Below, piece after piece: positions 19,156 through 29,387 of a stretch of 62,969 bases of DNA. The number at the start of each line of letters is the position of its first letter. The stretch's first letter is position 1. The position numbers and the translations under genes were made by a program. The DNA comes from Trichocoleus desertorum ATA4-8-CV12 (GTDB lineage Bacteria > Cyanobacteriota > Cyanobacteriia > FACHB-46): assembly GCA_019358975.1 (NCBI GenBank), contig JAHHIL010000026.1, positions 1 through 62,969 on the forward strand, written 5' to 3'. The notes under the pieces were generated by a model that did no database searches, was not told the DNA's origin, and saw only the letters and a list, made by a program, of their open reading frames with translations.

Positions 19156-19649
19156 ATGACGACGATTCATAACATCCATCCCGCTGTGGAATGGCGGTTT
19201 CTCCAAGAAGCGGAGCGGCAAAGTTGGGGGCTGCCACCAGAGCCTGTGGTGTTTGCTAATGTCTATCCTCTTTATGGCATCTCGGATATTCGTGGATCTT
19301 CCGATGAGCGCAACCGAGCGATCCAAGCCGATTTGCTAGAACAGTTTCGGTTGGGGTTGGCTGTGGTTGATGCGGTCTGCCAGTACCAGGAGACAGCCCT
19401 AGGCGAACAGTTACGACTCGATCTGCTGGAGCATATTGATCGCTTGCAAGCAGAAATTACAGTTGATGCTGAAATGACAGCCCTGAAGTACCTGAGCGAT
19501 TCCTAGAAGGGCATTTTGACTACTTTGCCCACTGTGGATCTGCGGTGCAAGCGGCAGTTGCAGCGTATCGAGCTGCTTGTGAGAATGACCAGAAAAGTGT
19601 GTATGTCGCTCGGAGTCACTATGACCAAGCGATCGGTCAGATCAATTAA
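19156..19649 (+). pseudogene. Frameshifted remnant of a GAF-type regulatory protein
   Basis: The frame 19156-19506 reads VEWRFLQEAERQSWGLPPEP ... DIRGSSDERNRAIQADLLEQ and stops at TAG after KYLSDS. From 19491 the -1 frame continues without a break (PERFLEGHFDYFAHCGSAVQ ... VARSHYDQAIGQIN) to TAA at 19647. The two halves read as one protein split by a frameshift. I recall this sequence type from the interior of long cyanobacterial GAF-containing proteins, so both ends are also missing. It lies upstream of the solute-binding protein/kinase pair. The flanks 18967-19155 and 19650-19927 show no gene. Confidence 0.7.
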
Positions 19650-19927
19650 AGTTTGCTCACGTTCAAGTGTTGCCCGCTTAAGGTTTGCGGGACCAAGCTG
19701 CCATCATTAAGGTGAGGGTCTGACCGCAGTTTTACTGAGAATCAGCAAGATGGCGGATAAAAATTCTCCAGTTTGTGACTTCGATCGCCCTTAGACACGG
19801 GGAAAATTAAGTAGTAGGTCGGCTTTGGTTCTTAGCACGACTGGTAGGATGGTTGGCGATCGCTGATTCCGCCATCCGATAAAGAGATCTCTGGCAGATG
19901 GGTTGAGATGGGGCGAAGCCTCGCTAA

Positions 19928-21034
19928 ATGAATCAAAAAACTCAACTCGCCAGAATCAATTTGCCAGAATCCAGTATGAGAGACAGTAGAACTGCTATCA
20001 AACACCCCATCGGCCTGGTCAGTATGCCATCTCGGTTTCTTCGCCTATTCTGTCTTGCTCTATTGAGTGTTCTGCTGATTGTGGCCTGCCATAGTGCTAC
20101 CACGGTCACATCCCAGTCAGAGCAGTCCCCCTTAAAAATTGGTTGCTATACCTCTTGGCCAGGTTACTTTCCCCTGATTCTGGCTCAAGAAAAAGGTTTC
20201 TTTGCCCAGCAGGGAGTGCAAGTTGAGCCAATCTATTCCAGCAACTATTTAGAGTCAGTCTCTAACTTCAGTGCGGGGCATTCCGATGGAGTCACAGTCA
20301 CCCTAGGTAGCCTCATGAGCATCGCTGGGCAAAACCCGGATGTGAAGCTGGTTTTGGTTAGTGATCAGTCTGCTGGAGCAGATATGTTAGTGGTTGGGCC
20401 TGAGATTAAGAATTTGAGCGACCTCAAGGGCAAGCGGATCGGGGTAAAGCTGGGTGACTTTGGAGAGCTATTTATTACAACGCTGCTAGGATTCCAGCAC
20501 CTCACTGCGGCTGATGTCACCCTGGTCAACATTGAAGGGGAAATGGTGCCAGACCGCATGGAGAAAGGTGATATTCAGGCGGGACATTCATGGGAGCCCT
20601 ACGTCTCACAAGTGATGAAAGCGGGAGGGCAGGTTTTACTTAGCAGTCAGGACACCCCAGGGCTAATTCCGGATACTCTTGTGTTTCACGCTAATGTTGT
20701 GCGCGATCGCCCTCAACAAGTACAAGCCTTTGTCCGGGGTTGGTTCCAAGCGGTAGATTATTGGCAAGCTCATCCTCAAGAGAGCAACGTCTTGCTGGCA
20801 AAAGTGCTCAAGCTGAAGCCAGAAGAGATTTCAACTGAGGGAATTCATCTCGCGACTGTGGCAGACAACTTAAAGGCATTGACTCCAGGCAAAACCACAG
20901 AGTCGTTGTATCACACTGCCCAGTTGTACGCTGACTTTTTTATTCGTACTGGAGGACTGAGTGCTGCACCGGATATTGACAAGCTAATTGTTCCTTCCTT
21001 TATACAAGCTTTGGGAGAGGGACATTTGCAATGA
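19928..21034 (+). CDS. NitT/TauT-type solute-binding lipoprotein, kinase partner
   Basis: 368 residues at the ATG 19928; internal ATG starts at 19976 and 20024 would place the signal peptide closer to the N-terminus. The lipoprotein signal is LALLSVLLIVAC with lipobox IVAC. The SsuA/THI5-like fold follows (LKIGCYTSWPGYFPLILAQE; LSDLKGKRIGVKLGDFGE; ALTPGKTTESLYH). Its stop overlaps the kinase start (ATGA, 21031-21034), implying translational coupling. No permease or ATPase gene is nearby, so it probably presents a ligand to the kinase. The ligand is unknown. Confidence 0.85.
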   Translation: MNQKTQLARINLPESSMRDSRTAIKHPIGLVSMPSRFLRLFCLALLSVLLIVACHSATTVTSQSEQSPLKIGCYTSWPGYFPLILAQEKGFFAQQGVQVEPIYSSNYLESVSNFSAGHSDGVTVTLGSLMSIAGQNPDVKLVLVSDQSAGADMLVVGPEIKNLSDLKGKRIGVKLGDFGELFITTLLGFQHLTAADVTLVNIEGEMVPDRMEKGDIQAGHSWEPYVSQVMKAGGQVLLSSQDTPGLIPDTLVFHANVVRDRPQQVQAFVRGWFQAVDYWQAHPQESNVLLAKVLKLKPEEISTEGIHLATVADNLKALTPGKTTESLYHTAQLYADFFIRTGGLSAAPDIDKLIVPSFIQALGEGHLQ

Positions 21035-23649
21035 AGCTGCAATTTTTAGGTCTGCGTAGCAAATTGATCTGGTCTTTTTTGGGCGTGGCGCTCTTGCCGC
21101 TTTTGGTTTTGGCGCTGCTAAATCAGCGGACGACCCAAAAAGCATTGACCAACAATGCCAATCTGGCTCTCTTAGGAGCTGCTTCCCAAACTGCTCTCAG
21201 TCTAGATTCATTTATTAAAACGAATCTTGATGCGGTTCGGGTGGAAGCGCAATTACCCATTCTGTCTCAATATCTCGCTTTGCCAACTCAGAGGCGAGCC
21301 GCGATTCGGGCTGAGGTAGAAACAACTTTACTGGCGCTAGGCCGCAAAGACACGCTGAATATCTTGTCTTATGCCTTGCTCGACCAACAGGGACAAAATG
21401 TTGTAGACACCTACACGGCAGATGTGGGAAACAGTGAAGCCAATTGGAATTATTTTCAGCAATCCCTCAAAACTGGCTTACCTTACGTTTCGCCCGTGCA
21501 ATATGCTGCCAATGCCAAAGTGGCGAGTTTGTATTTTAGTAGCCCGGTTCGTAATGCCACAGGCAACATCATTGGTGTGGTGCGAGTTCGCTACAATGCC
21601 AACGTGATTCAACGGCTAGTCGCGCAGAATAGCGATCTGGTCGCGGGTGACAAAGCCTCGTTCGCAATTTTGTTGGATGAAAATCAAGTTCGTCTAGCGC
21701 AAGGGTATGCTCCAGAGCTAATTTTTAAGGCCGTTACACCCCTACCACCCGCAAAAGTGCGATCGCTACAAGCCGCAGGACGATTGCCACAGGTTCCCCC
21801 AACCGAGCTAGCGACAAACTTACCTGAGTTTGCTCAGGGGCTTCAGAACGCTAATAAATCTGCTTTCTTTACCACCTTTTTAGTCGCTAACAACTCTGAG
21901 CTGAGTTCAGCTGCCGTCGCTAAGTTGAAAACTCAGCCTTGGTCGGTGGTTTTTGTAGAGTCACAGAGTTTATTTCTCGCACCCATCCAAGCCCAAATTC
22001 GGGCCACCTTGCTGTTGGCGATCGCGATCGCAGTCTTGGTGATTGCGGCGGCAATTGCGCTCAGTCAGTTTTTGACCAAACCATTGCTAGGGCTGACGGG
22101 TGTCGTGACCCGCTTTACCACAGGTGATCTCAAAGCTCGGAGTACCATCCAAACCAAAGACGAAATTGGCCTGCTGGCGGATAGGTTCAACCAAATGGCC
22201 GAGCAGGTGGGCAAGCTGCTGGAAAACTTAGCAGAGCGCACCCATGAGTTAGAAGTGAGCCAGCAAGTCACGGGGGCTATGAGTGAACTGTCACAAGTCA
22301 TCCTAGATCCAAAACTTCTGTTACGGGAGGCGATCGCTCTGATGCAAAGTCGCTTCAACCTGCACTACATCCAAATCTACTTGCTCAACATCGATAAACA
22401 AGTTTTGGTCAAAGAAGTTGAGTCTAGCCAGGAAGATATTACGAGACTAGGACAACCAACCCAGATTGCCTTAGATGATTCCGAAAGCTTGATTGCCACT
22501 GCCGCTCGCACCCAAGAGATTATTTGCCTTGATCAAGCGAACCGTGCCTCTGAGTTAGCGGGGGTCCATCTACTGAGTGTAGGGTCTGAAGTTGTGGTGC
22601 CTCTGATCACGCGAGGCGCTTTGCTAGGGGTACTCAACGTCCAGGACAAGCGGAGCCACCGTTTTAGCCAGATGGACTTGGAAACCTTTAATACTTTGGC
22701 GGGGCAGATTGCCACGGCTCTCGATAATGCCCGTTTGTTCGAGGAAGTGCAAAAGACTGGAGCAGAACTGCGAGCCAAGGCCCAAGAGCTAGAGCAGACT
22801 TTGCGAGAACTTCAGCAAACGCAAGCTCAAGTCGTGCAAAGCGAGAAGATGTCTAGCTTGGGTCAATTGGTGGCAGGGGTAGCCCATGAGATTAACAACC
22901 CGGTGAATTTTATCTACGGCAATCTCAGCTATGCCGGAGAGTACATTCAAGACCTGACTCGGTTGTTGAAGCTTTATCAGCAGCAGGTCCCGGATCTGAC
23001 TCCTGAAATTGCCGCCGAAGTGGAGGCAATCGATCTTGATTTTTTGCTGGCAGACTTGCCAAAACTCCTAGCCTCCATGAAGGTAGGAGCCGATCGGATT
23101 CAAAAAATTGTGTTGTCTCTGCGAAACTTCTCCCGGATGGACGAAGCAGAAATGAAGGCTGTGGACATCCACGAGGGGATTGATAGTACCTTGATGATTT
23201 TACAGAATCGGCTCAAGGCTAAATCCGATCGCCCTGAAATTGCAGTGATTAAAGATTATGGAAATTTACCTTTGGTAGAGTGCTACGCGGGGCAACTCAA
23301 CCAAGTCTTTATGAACCTGCTAACCAATGCGATCGATGCTTTGGAAGGTGATCAGACCCAATCTCCTGAGCAGTTGCAGGCAGCCAAGATTGAAATCTGC
23401 ACCCGCCCGCTCGGTACTCAATCTGTTGAAATTCGAATTGCTGATAATGGTTTTGGGATTGCTGAAGCTGACCAGCCACGGCTATTTGACCCCTTCTTTA
23501 CCACCAAGCCTGTCGGTAAAGGCACAGGGTTAGGTTTATCAATTAGCTACCAAATCATCACAGATAGGCATGGAGGAACCTTGCGCTGTGTTTCGGTTCC
23601 AGGCCAAGGAACTAAGTTTGTAATTGAGATTCCTTTGCGCCAAACCTAG
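21031..23649 (+). CDS. Transmembrane sensor histidine kinase (Cache-HAMP-GAF-HisKA-HATPase)
   Basis: 872 residues. TM1 is about 15-30. A periplasmic Cache-like sensor is at about 35-320, then TM2 (LLLAIAIAVLVIAAAIAL) and HAMP (about 345-400). GAF is about 425-570, a coiled coil (KAQELEQTLRELQQTQAQV) follows, then the dimerisation domain with phospho-acceptor His619 in VAGVAHEINNPVNF. The ATPase domain has N-box VFMNLLTNAIDAL, DNGFGIAE and GKGTGLGLSIS. All kinase boxes are intact. It is coupled to the solute-binding gene. No response regulator is adjacent, so the output partner is elsewhere. Confidence 0.93.
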   Translation: MKLQFLGLRSKLIWSFLGVALLPLLVLALLNQRTTQKALTNNANLALLGAASQTALSLDSFIKTNLDAVRVEAQLPILSQYLALPTQRRAAIRAEVETTLLALGRKDTLNILSYALLDQQGQNVVDTYTADVGNSEANWNYFQQSLKTGLPYVSPVQYAANAKVASLYFSSPVRNATGNIIGVVRVRYNANVIQRLVAQNSDLVAGDKASFAILLDENQVRLAQGYAPELIFKAVTPLPPAKVRSLQAAGRLPQVPPTELATNLPEFAQGLQNANKSAFFTTFLVANNSELSSAAVAKLKTQPWSVVFVESQSLFLAPIQAQIRATLLLAIAIAVLVIAAAIALSQFLTKPLLGLTGVVTRFTTGDLKARSTIQTKDEIGLLADRFNQMAEQVGKLLENLAERTHELEVSQQVTGAMSELSQVILDPKLLLREAIALMQSRFNLHYIQIYLLNIDKQVLVKEVESSQEDITRLGQPTQIALDDSESLIATAARTQEIICLDQANRASELAGVHLLSVGSEVVVPLITRGALLGVLNVQDKRSHRFSQMDLETFNTLAGQIATALDNARLFEEVQKTGAELRAKAQELEQTLRELQQTQAQVVQSEKMSSLGQLVAGVAHEINNPVNFIYGNLSYAGEYIQDLTRLLKLYQQQVPDLTPEIAAEVEAIDLDFLLADLPKLLASMKVGADRIQKIVLSLRNFSRMDEAEMKAVDIHEGIDSTLMILQNRLKAKSDRPEIAVIKDYGNLPLVECYAGQLNQVFMNLLTNAIDALEGDQTQSPEQLQAAKIEICTRPLGTQSVEIRIADNGFGIAEADQPRLFDPFFTTKPVGKGTGLGLSISYQIITDRHGGTLRCVSVPGQGTKFVIEIPLRQT

Positions 23650-23709
23650 AAATAATTGATATTGGCATGGAAATATTGGCATGAAAATATTGACTAGCAG
23701 CGATCGCCC

Positions 23710-23949
23710 CTACTGCCAAGACTGATCAGATTTCTCCATCTTGTTCCTGGCTTTATCCTCAATGGTTTTCAGAGTTTGTAGGATCAGCATTTCATCTAAA
23801 TGAGTTGGCTGATTCTTATTGATAGAGTCAGAGTTTGCAGGATCGCCAATGGCCTTTTGGACTTTGTTTTCAATATCTTGAGAAACGACCTTGACTTTAT
23901 GAGAAAGTCGCTCGTAGAGTTTTTTAACTGAAGGAGACTCAGAAAACAT
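23710..23949 (-). CDS. Small charged hypothetical protein
   Basis: 79 residues from ATG 23949 (MFSESPSVKKLYERLSHKVK); the frame extends to 24003 without character. It is Lys/Glu-rich and predicted helical. No family recognised. It faces the kinase gene tail-to-tail. Confidence 0.55.
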   Translation of the reverse strand: MFSESPSVKKLYERLSHKVKVVSQDIENKVQKAIGDPANSDSINKNQPTHLDEMLILQTLKTIEDKARNKMEKSDQSWQ

Positions 23950-24060
23950 GGCAAGTAGTTTTATTTTTAAATGTAAACTTGCTACGCCTCTAGAACCCTG
24001 CACCTTTGGTCAGAAAAAGTACATCAGCGGCTATGCTGCCAGAATTATCTTTGAGCAGAG

Positions 24061-24504
24061 CTAACACAGCTCATTAACCAGCGGTTGGCAACCTTGAAGT
24101 CCTAGGCTAGGGGTCTGGCGGTAATCTGAGCGGGGAGTCCAAACACTCATGGTGCGGTTAGCAGCAATGTAGTAAAGGTACTCCACCTCAGGACGATAGG
24201 TCAGCCCTACCCGGAGATGGGAGAAGTCATCCTCGCACATTTCAAATCCAAATCTCACGACCAGTTGAGCTAACAAGCACTCTGGAGTATCACAGTATTC
24301 TCCAGAGATGTCTCTTTCCTGCCAAAATTTTGATAGAAAAGGCTGAAGCCGAGGCAGAATCTTTGCGGGACTTCCTTCTCTACTAGCGTAGATGATGGCT
24401 GGATTACCTTCTACGATGATGTGACAGGGTGTAGCCATGTGGTCGAACTCCTGATAGTTCAGCGCTGAACTGCTAATCTGCAATGATGCGAATAAATCTA
24501 GCAT
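24061..24504 (-). CDS. Conserved hypothetical protein
   Basis: 147 residues from ATG 24504 (MLDLFASLQISSSALNYQEF). The frame is open to 24663, but that part overlaps the divergent gene at 24558 and lacks character. Features seen: FDHMATPCHIIVEGNPAIIY and a C-terminal EVEYLYYIAANRTMSVWTP. Several Cys are present but no clear metal motif. I do not recognise the family. It diverges from 24558, with 53 bp between the starts. Confidence 0.65.
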   Translation of the reverse strand: MLDLFASLQISSSALNYQEFDHMATPCHIIVEGNPAIIYASREGSPAKILPRLQPFLSKFWQERDISGEYCDTPECLLAQLVVRFGFEMCEDDFSHLRVGLTYRPEVEYLYYIAANRTMSVWTPRSDYRQTPSLGLQGCQPLVNELC

Positions 24505-24557
24505 CGTGGTTTTGCCAACTTCAGTCTGCCCATTGTTGAACAATTGGGCACAATTAC

Positions 24558-25037
24558 TTGCCAAATCCCATTGCCTATAATCCCTTTGGTACGTCGGAAG
24601 GAGTGGTTCAAGTGAACGCAGCCGAGCAGGCCCTGAACCTTGAAACCGCCAGCAAAATCGCAACGGTGGTTAACTTATTTAAGACCAAATTTCCTGATGC
24701 TAGAGCTGATCTCAAGCCTTGGGCGAATGATTCCGATACGAGAGAGTTAGTAGACCCCGATTCGATCGATATTGGTTTTCACTTTCCGGGTCGTAGCCGT
24801 CTGTTTCAAAGCCGCAGTATTTTGGTACAAATTCGGTTCTATCAAGACCCTATAACAAAAATCCGCCGAGCGATCGGGGTAGAGGCCGTGGGTTTTGACC
24901 ATAAAGGTAAACAGTGGCGACTTTCCACCGTAGAAAACTGGAGCTTTGAAGGAGCCAAACAGCCAGTGCCAGAGATCGCTGAAGAACTAAAAGGCTTTTG
25001 TCGTGAAATTCTAGAGTTGTTCAATGCTGCTTGCTGA
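24558..25037 (+). CDS. Conserved hypothetical protein
   Basis: 159 residues. It begins MPNPIAYNPFGTSEGVVQVN and ends EELKGFCREILELFNAAC. The middle (IDIGFHFPGRSRLFQSRSIL ... KIRRAIGVEAVGFDHKGKQW) is beta-rich. No signal peptide, membrane segment or known motif. It is followed at once by a strong bidirectional terminator. Confidence 0.7.
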   Translation: MPNPIAYNPFGTSEGVVQVNAAEQALNLETASKIATVVNLFKTKFPDARADLKPWANDSDTRELVDPDSIDIGFHFPGRSRLFQSRSILVQIRFYQDPITKIRRAIGVEAVGFDHKGKQWRLSTVENWSFEGAKQPVPEIAEELKGFCREILELFNAAC

Positions 25038-25049
25038 AGTGAGTGATCC

Positions 25050-25096
25050 GCAAAAGAGGCTGAACTACCGCACTTAGGTAATTCAGCCTCTTTTGC
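25050..25096. terminator. Bidirectional terminator between convergent genes
   Basis: A perfect 15-bp stem, GCAAAAGAGGCTGAA (25050-25064) with TTCAGCCTCTTTTGC (25082-25096), and a 4-bp inner stem TACC/GGTA in the loop. It carries A/T runs in both arms. It ends the gene at 24558 (+) and ftsH (-). Confidence 0.85.
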
Positions 25097-25132
25097 ACTA
25101 ATTGCACTAGTTAGATGCTACTTAGCAAGGGC

Positions 25133-27019
25133 TTAAGCAATGCCAGCAGGGATTTTGTCGCTAGCTGATTTGACTTGGCTTAAGAGCTTGTGCAGCGTCT
25201 CTCCTTCAATCACTTCTGTTTCTAGCAGTTGAGTGGCGATCGCCTCCAACAAGTCTCGGTTTTGGTTCAAAATATCGAGGGCTTGTTGGTGAGCCGTTTC
25301 AACAATATCCTTAACTTCGCGATCGATTTCTTCAGCCACTTTCTCGCTGACCATGCGGCGAGGATTCATACCTTCGCCCCCTAGGAACATGCCCTGTTGA
25401 CCTTTGTCATAGGCGAGCGGGCCGAGAACTCTGCTCATACCGTAGGTGGTAACCATGCGCTCAGCTAAGTCTGTAGCACGTTGGAGGTCATTGGAAGCGC
25501 CTGTGGTAATGCTACCGAAGATAATTTCTTCTGCGGAGCGACCGCCTAACAACGTAGCAATTTGACCGCGCAGTTCGCCTTCATCCATTAAGAAGCGATC
25601 TTCGGTAGGGAGCTGCAAGGTATAACCCAGCGCTGCCATGCCACGAGGAATAATCGAGATTTTTTCCACGCGACCGCTGCCAGGGATGAGAGCACCGACT
25701 AAAGCGTGACCAACTTCGTGGTAGGCCACAATCTTTTTCTCTTTTTCGTTGAGGACGCGGCTCTTTTTCTCTAAGCCCGCTACTACACGCTCGATCGCCT
25801 CAGCAAAGTCTTCTTGGGCGACGGCTTGACGATTTTGACGAGCGGCTAAGAGCGCAGCTTCGTTGACTAAGTTAGCCAAGTCTGCCCCCGCAAAACCAGG
25901 AGTCCGAGTCGCGATCGCCCGTAAGTCTACATCTGGGCCTAGCTTCACTTTCTGGGCGTGAATTCCAAGAATTTCTTCCCGACCTGATAAGTCTGGGCGA
26001 TCGACCAACACTTGACGATCGAAACGTCCCGGACGCAGTAATGCTGGATCTAAGCTTTCAGGACGGTTAGTGGCGGCTAGTACGATTACAGTGGCTCCAC
26101 CCGCAGCAAAGCCATCCATCTCAGTCAGCAACTGGTTAAGGGTTTGCTCCCGCTCATCGTTGCCACCGTAGAAACCACCGGAGGCGCGGGACTTGCCAAT
26201 CGCATCTAATTCATCAATAAAGATGATGCAAGGGGCTTGTTTCTTGGCTTGCTCAAATAGGTCGCGGACCCGAGAAGAACCGACGCCAACAAACATTTCG
26301 ACAAACTCAGAGCCAGAGATACTGAAGAAAGGCACTCCAGCTTCACCCGCAACTGCTTTAGCTAACAAGGTCTTACCTGTACCCGGAGGGCCAATCAGCA
26401 ACACGCCTTTAGGGATGCGAGCACCAATTTGCAGGAAGCGATCGGGACTTTTGAGAAAATCGACAATTTCTACCAGTTCAGTTTTGGCTTCTTCGACGCC
26501 TGCCACATCCCCAAACGTGATTTTGGCAGATTCACCTTCGACATAAACTTTGGCTTTGCTCTTGCCAATGGAGAGTACACCTCCTTGAGAGCCACCAGCA
26601 CTCCGGGCAATAAAGAATTGCCAGATACCGATGAAAATCAGCGGTGGAATCACCCAACTGATGAGGGTGCTAATCCAGCCATTTTTAGACGGTGGCGTTG
26701 CACCAAACTCAACCCCTTTTTCTTCTAGAAGCTTGGGCAGGTTGAGGTCAAAAATGGGAGTTGTGCTGAGGACTTGACCCTGTTGGTCGCCTTCTCCTTT
26801 CAGCTGATAGCGAATTTCATTTTGGCCCACCGCTGCCTTGGCAACTTCTTGCTCATCAACTTGATGAATGAACAAGCTATAAGGGACTCGCGGAACTTGA
26901 GGGGCAAATAAATTGGGAAAAACTAGGTTTGCCAACAAAAATAAGCCTGATAGCAATAGCAAAATATTGCTAATTTGGCGAGAACGGGGGGGTTGAGGCT
27001 GATCTTTTTTAATTGGCAT
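25133..27019 (-). CDS. ftsH: ATP-dependent zinc metalloprotease FtsH
   Basis: 628 residues. Two N-terminal membrane spans (about 18-35 and about 115-135) flank a periplasmic domain. The AAA+ domain has Walker A GPPGTGKT (about 208), Walker [10 protein letters not shown] and the SRH region [20 protein letters not shown]. The M41 protease motif is HEVGH (about 432), with the third zinc ligand Asp in [15 protein letters not shown]. It degrades misfolded and photodamaged membrane proteins such as D1 in cyanobacterial thylakoids. Which of the several cyanobacterial FtsH paralogues it is cannot be fixed here. Confidence 0.97.
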   Translation of the reverse strand: MPIKKDQPQPPRSRQISNILLLLSGLFLLANLVFPNLFAPQVPRVPYSLFIHQVDEQEVAKAAVGQNEIRYQLKGEGDQQGQVLSTTPIFDLNLPKLLEEKGVEFGATPPSKNGWISTLISWVIPPLIFIGIWQFFIARSAGGSQGGVLSIGKSKAKVYVEGESAKITFGDVAGVEEAKTELVEIVDFLKSPDRFLQIGARIPKGVLLIGPPGTGKTLLAKAVAGEAGVPFFSISGSEFVEMFVGVGSSRVRDLFEQAKKQAPCIIFIDELDAIGKSRASGGFYGGNDEREQTLNQLLTEMDGFAAGGATVIVLAATNRPESLDPALLRPGRFDRQVLVDRPDLSGREEILGIHAQKVKLGPDVDLRAIATRTPGFAGADLANLVNEAALLAARQNRQAVAQEDFAEAIERVVAGLEKKSRVLNEKEKKIVAYHEVGHALVGALIPGSGRVEKISIIPRGMAALGYTLQLPTEDRFLMDEGELRGQIATLLGGRSAEEIIFGSITTGASNDLQRATDLAERMVTTYGMSRVLGPLAYDKGQQGMFLGGEGMNPRRMVSEKVAEEIDREVKDIVETAHQQALDILNQNRDLLEAIATQLLETEVIEGETLHKLLSQVKSASDKIPAGIA

Positions 27020-27110
27020 TTGTGAATGCTCTTGATTCTCTTAAAGCAATTGCTTGAATTCTAGAAGTCAAAGAGCGTCTGGGTAAACCTGCTGAAGGGG
27101 TGGTTATCCG

Positions 27111-27302
27111 CTATGCCGTTTCCATCCAGTCGAATACACGATTGAGCTGGTCGAGGGTGATTAACCCGTACTGCCAAAGAATCATGGGTAACTGGCTCAT
27201 ATCTTGCTCCCGATGGCGTAAACCAATGGCGATCGCCGCAGCGGGCACTGCTAGCTCCTCTCGCAAGAACTTGATCAATCGGGTCAATCTTCTACTTTCC
27301 AT
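27111..27302 (-). CDS. DUF2949 family protein
   Basis: 63 residues: RLTRLIKFLREELAVPAAAI ... LPMILWQYGLITLDQLNRVF. This matches the small DUF2949 family as I recall it, found in cyanobacteria and of unknown function. It is all helical and has no membrane segment. It lies 91 bp upstream of ftsH on the same strand and could be co-transcribed. Confidence 0.85.
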   Translation of the reverse strand: MESRRLTRLIKFLREELAVPAAAIAIGLRHREQDMSQLPMILWQYGLITLDQLNRVFDWMETA

Positions 27303-27574
27303 AGCTGCTTTTATGATCCTTTGTTAAAAAATGCAAGAACAAGTGTTAAGTTTTGAAATGTTTTTTCAGAAAAGATGGCTGAATTATACAAGCAACATCG
27401 GCACTTCCGGAGAAACAAGATGGAGGGGATCTCCGTACTTCCGTCCCGTATTTTGCTTGAACTGCAATGTACTGTAGGAGCTATAGCCCTTTGCTCTTCC
27501 TGTAGGCCAGTCCTATACCCTACCAAGAGACAGAACTAAAAGACGAAGGTTCCTGTGTTGAATTTGTAAACAAG

Positions 27575-27766
27575 CTTCTCATTTTTGGACTGGCTTGTTG
27601 CTCTTGCGATCGCCCCTTGCGAGTTTGCTTTTGCGATTGCTTTGGCAAGGTTTTACACTTGACGAGGATTACCAACGGCAACAGTAATCTCAGCTTGCTT
27701 CAAGGCTTGAGCGATCGCTTGTCCATTTTCCCGCGATCGCTGTTTCAGAACTAGTGGGATTTCCTA
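27575..27766 (-). pseudogene. Fragment of an IS110-like transposase
   Basis: The minus strand reads NGQAIAQALKQAEITVAVGN followed by PRQV, then an in-frame TAA (27653-27655), then NLAKAIAKANSQG in the same frame. IS110 transposases contain a conserved ...VNPRQVRDFAKA(I/M)G... segment, so this reads as that segment with the Arg codon replaced by a stop. No start codon and no further IS sequence are seen. It lies in the 500-bp gap between DUF2949 and trpB. The rest of that gap holds no gene. Confidence 0.5.
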
Positions 27767-27799
27767 TAATGAAACCTATCCCATCACTGCGCTAGCTCT

Positions 27800-29083
27800 G
27801 TGACACGTACTCCTCTCTCTTCTACCCATCAATCTGCGATCGATAATCTTGCTGAAGTGATCACGTCTGCTCAGCGGCCTGATGCCCTGGGGCGATTTGG
27901 TCAGTTTGGGGGTAAGTATGTGCCGGAAACGCTGATGCCAGCGCTGAGTGAGTTAGAAACGGCGTTTCATCAGTATTGCAATGATCCGGAGTTCCAGCAG
28001 GAGCTACAAGGACTGATGCGGGATTACGTAGGAAGACCCAGCCCGCTTTACTTCGCGGAACGGTTAACGACTCGGTATGCCCGCCCGGATGGGAGTGGCC
28101 CGCAGATTTATCTGAAGCGCGAAGACTTAAACCACACGGGTGCCCACAAGATCAATAATTCTTTGGCTCAGGCGCTGCTAGCAAAGCGGATGGGTAAGCA
28201 GCGGATTATTGCTGAAACTGGCGCGGGGCAGCATGGGGTGGCGACAGCGACAGTCTGCGCTCGGTTTGGTCTGGAGTGCATCATCTATATGGGGGTGCAC
28301 GATATGGAGCGGCAAGCCCTGAATGTGTTCCGGATGCGGTTGATGGGTGCGGAAGTGCGTCCGGTGGCTTCGGGGACAGGCACGCTCAAAGATGCGACTT
28401 CGGAGGCGATTCGGGACTGGGTGACGAATGTGGAGAATACTCACTACATCCTCGGTTCGGTCGCTGGCCCCCATCCTTACCCAATGATTGTGCGCGACTT
28501 CCAAGCGGTGATTGGTCAAGAAACTAGGGCGCAGTGCCAAGAAAAGTGGGGTGGCTTGCCTGATATTCTGTTGGCTTGTGTGGGCGGTGGCTCGAATGCA
28601 ATGGGTCTATTCCACGAATTTGTGAATGAATCCAGTGTGCGCTTCATTGGTATTGAAGCGGCTGGGGAAGGTGTGGACACGGAGAAACATGCGGCGACGT
28701 TAACTCGCGGACGGGTAGGGGTATTGCACGGGGCGATGAGCTATCTGTTGCAAGACCAGGACGGCCAGGTAATTGAGCCACATTCGATTAGCGCAGGTTT
28801 AGACTACCCTGGCGTTGGCCCTGAGCACAGCTACCTCAAGGACAGCGGTCGGGCAGCGTACTACAGCATTACGGATCAAGAAGCGCTGGAAGGTTTTCAA
28901 TTGATTTCTAAGCTAGAAGGAATTATTCCCGCTTTGGAAACCTCTCACGCGATCGCCTACTTAGAGCACCTTTGCCCTCAACTCGAAGGTAGCCCCCGCA
29001 TTGTGATTAACTGCTCTGGTCGAGGTGACAAGGACGTACAGAGCGTGATCAAATACTTGAAGCTAGATGAACAGAATTCCTAG
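27800..29083 (+). CDS. trpB: Tryptophan synthase beta chain
   Basis: 427 residues, GTG start. Condenses indole with serine using PLP. The PLP lysine is in [13 protein letters not shown]. The phosphate-binding GGGSNAMG, the [15 protein letters not shown]-terminus and [10 protein letters not shown] are all intact. Length is normal. No trpA is adjacent, which is usual in cyanobacteria. Confidence 0.97.
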   Translation: MTRTPLSSTHQSAIDNLAEVITSAQRPDALGRFGQFGGKYVPETLMPALSELETAFHQYCNDPEFQQELQGLMRDYVGRPSPLYFAERLTTRYARPDGSGPQIYLKREDLNHTGAHKINNSLAQALLAKRMGKQRIIAETGAGQHGVATATVCARFGLECIIYMGVHDMERQALNVFRMRLMGAEVRPVASGTGTLKDATSEAIRDWVTNVENTHYILGSVAGPHPYPMIVRDFQAVIGQETRAQCQEKWGGLPDILLACVGGGSNAMGLFHEFVNESSVRFIGIEAAGEGVDTEKHAATLTRGRVGVLHGAMSYLLQDQDGQVIEPHSISAGLDYPGVGPEHSYLKDSGRAAYYSITDQEALEGFQLISKLEGIIPALETSHAIAYLEHLCPQLEGSPRIVINCSGRGDKDVQSVIKYLKLDEQNS

Positions 29084-29112
29084 GGAATAACAACCCAACA
29101 ATTCTGCATGGC

Positions 29113-29184
29113 GTAGGGGCAAAGCATTCGATAACAGTACTTTGGACAACTGCAAAGACTCTTGCCCGAATGCTTCGCCCCTAC
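29113..29184. repeat. MITE-like inverted repeat downstream of trpB
   Basis: 18-bp arms GTAGGGGCAAAGCATTCG (29113-29130) and CGAATGCTTCGCCCCTAC (29167-29184), one mismatch, with a 36-bp spacer. This 'GGGGCGAAGCATTCG' motif is familiar as a dispersed repeat in cyanobacterial genomes. It has no coding capacity. The surrounding 29084-29387 shows no gene. Confidence 0.75.
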
Positions 29185-29387
29185 GGTGGGTTATCTTGAG
29201 AGGCGCGATAAGGGCTACGCCCTCGCAAGCGATCGCTAATTTGGGAACCATTGTTCTAGTTGCAAGTCCGAATAGATTGGGTGTCAGCTTGAGAAACTTT
29301 TCTCTCCTCAAAGCTTGACTTTTCAGGTTTCTACGCACCTCATCTACCCTTTTTAACTTGCTCTAGATCACATAGGAGCCATGTTTC

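Noticed and set aside
18970-19326. 118-residue minus-strand frame
   Set aside because: It is antisense to the GAF-type relic, which carries the recognisable protein sequence.
29063-29338. 91-residue minus-strand frame after trpB
   Set aside because: It reads through the MITE-like inverted repeat and overlaps the trpB end; no protein character.
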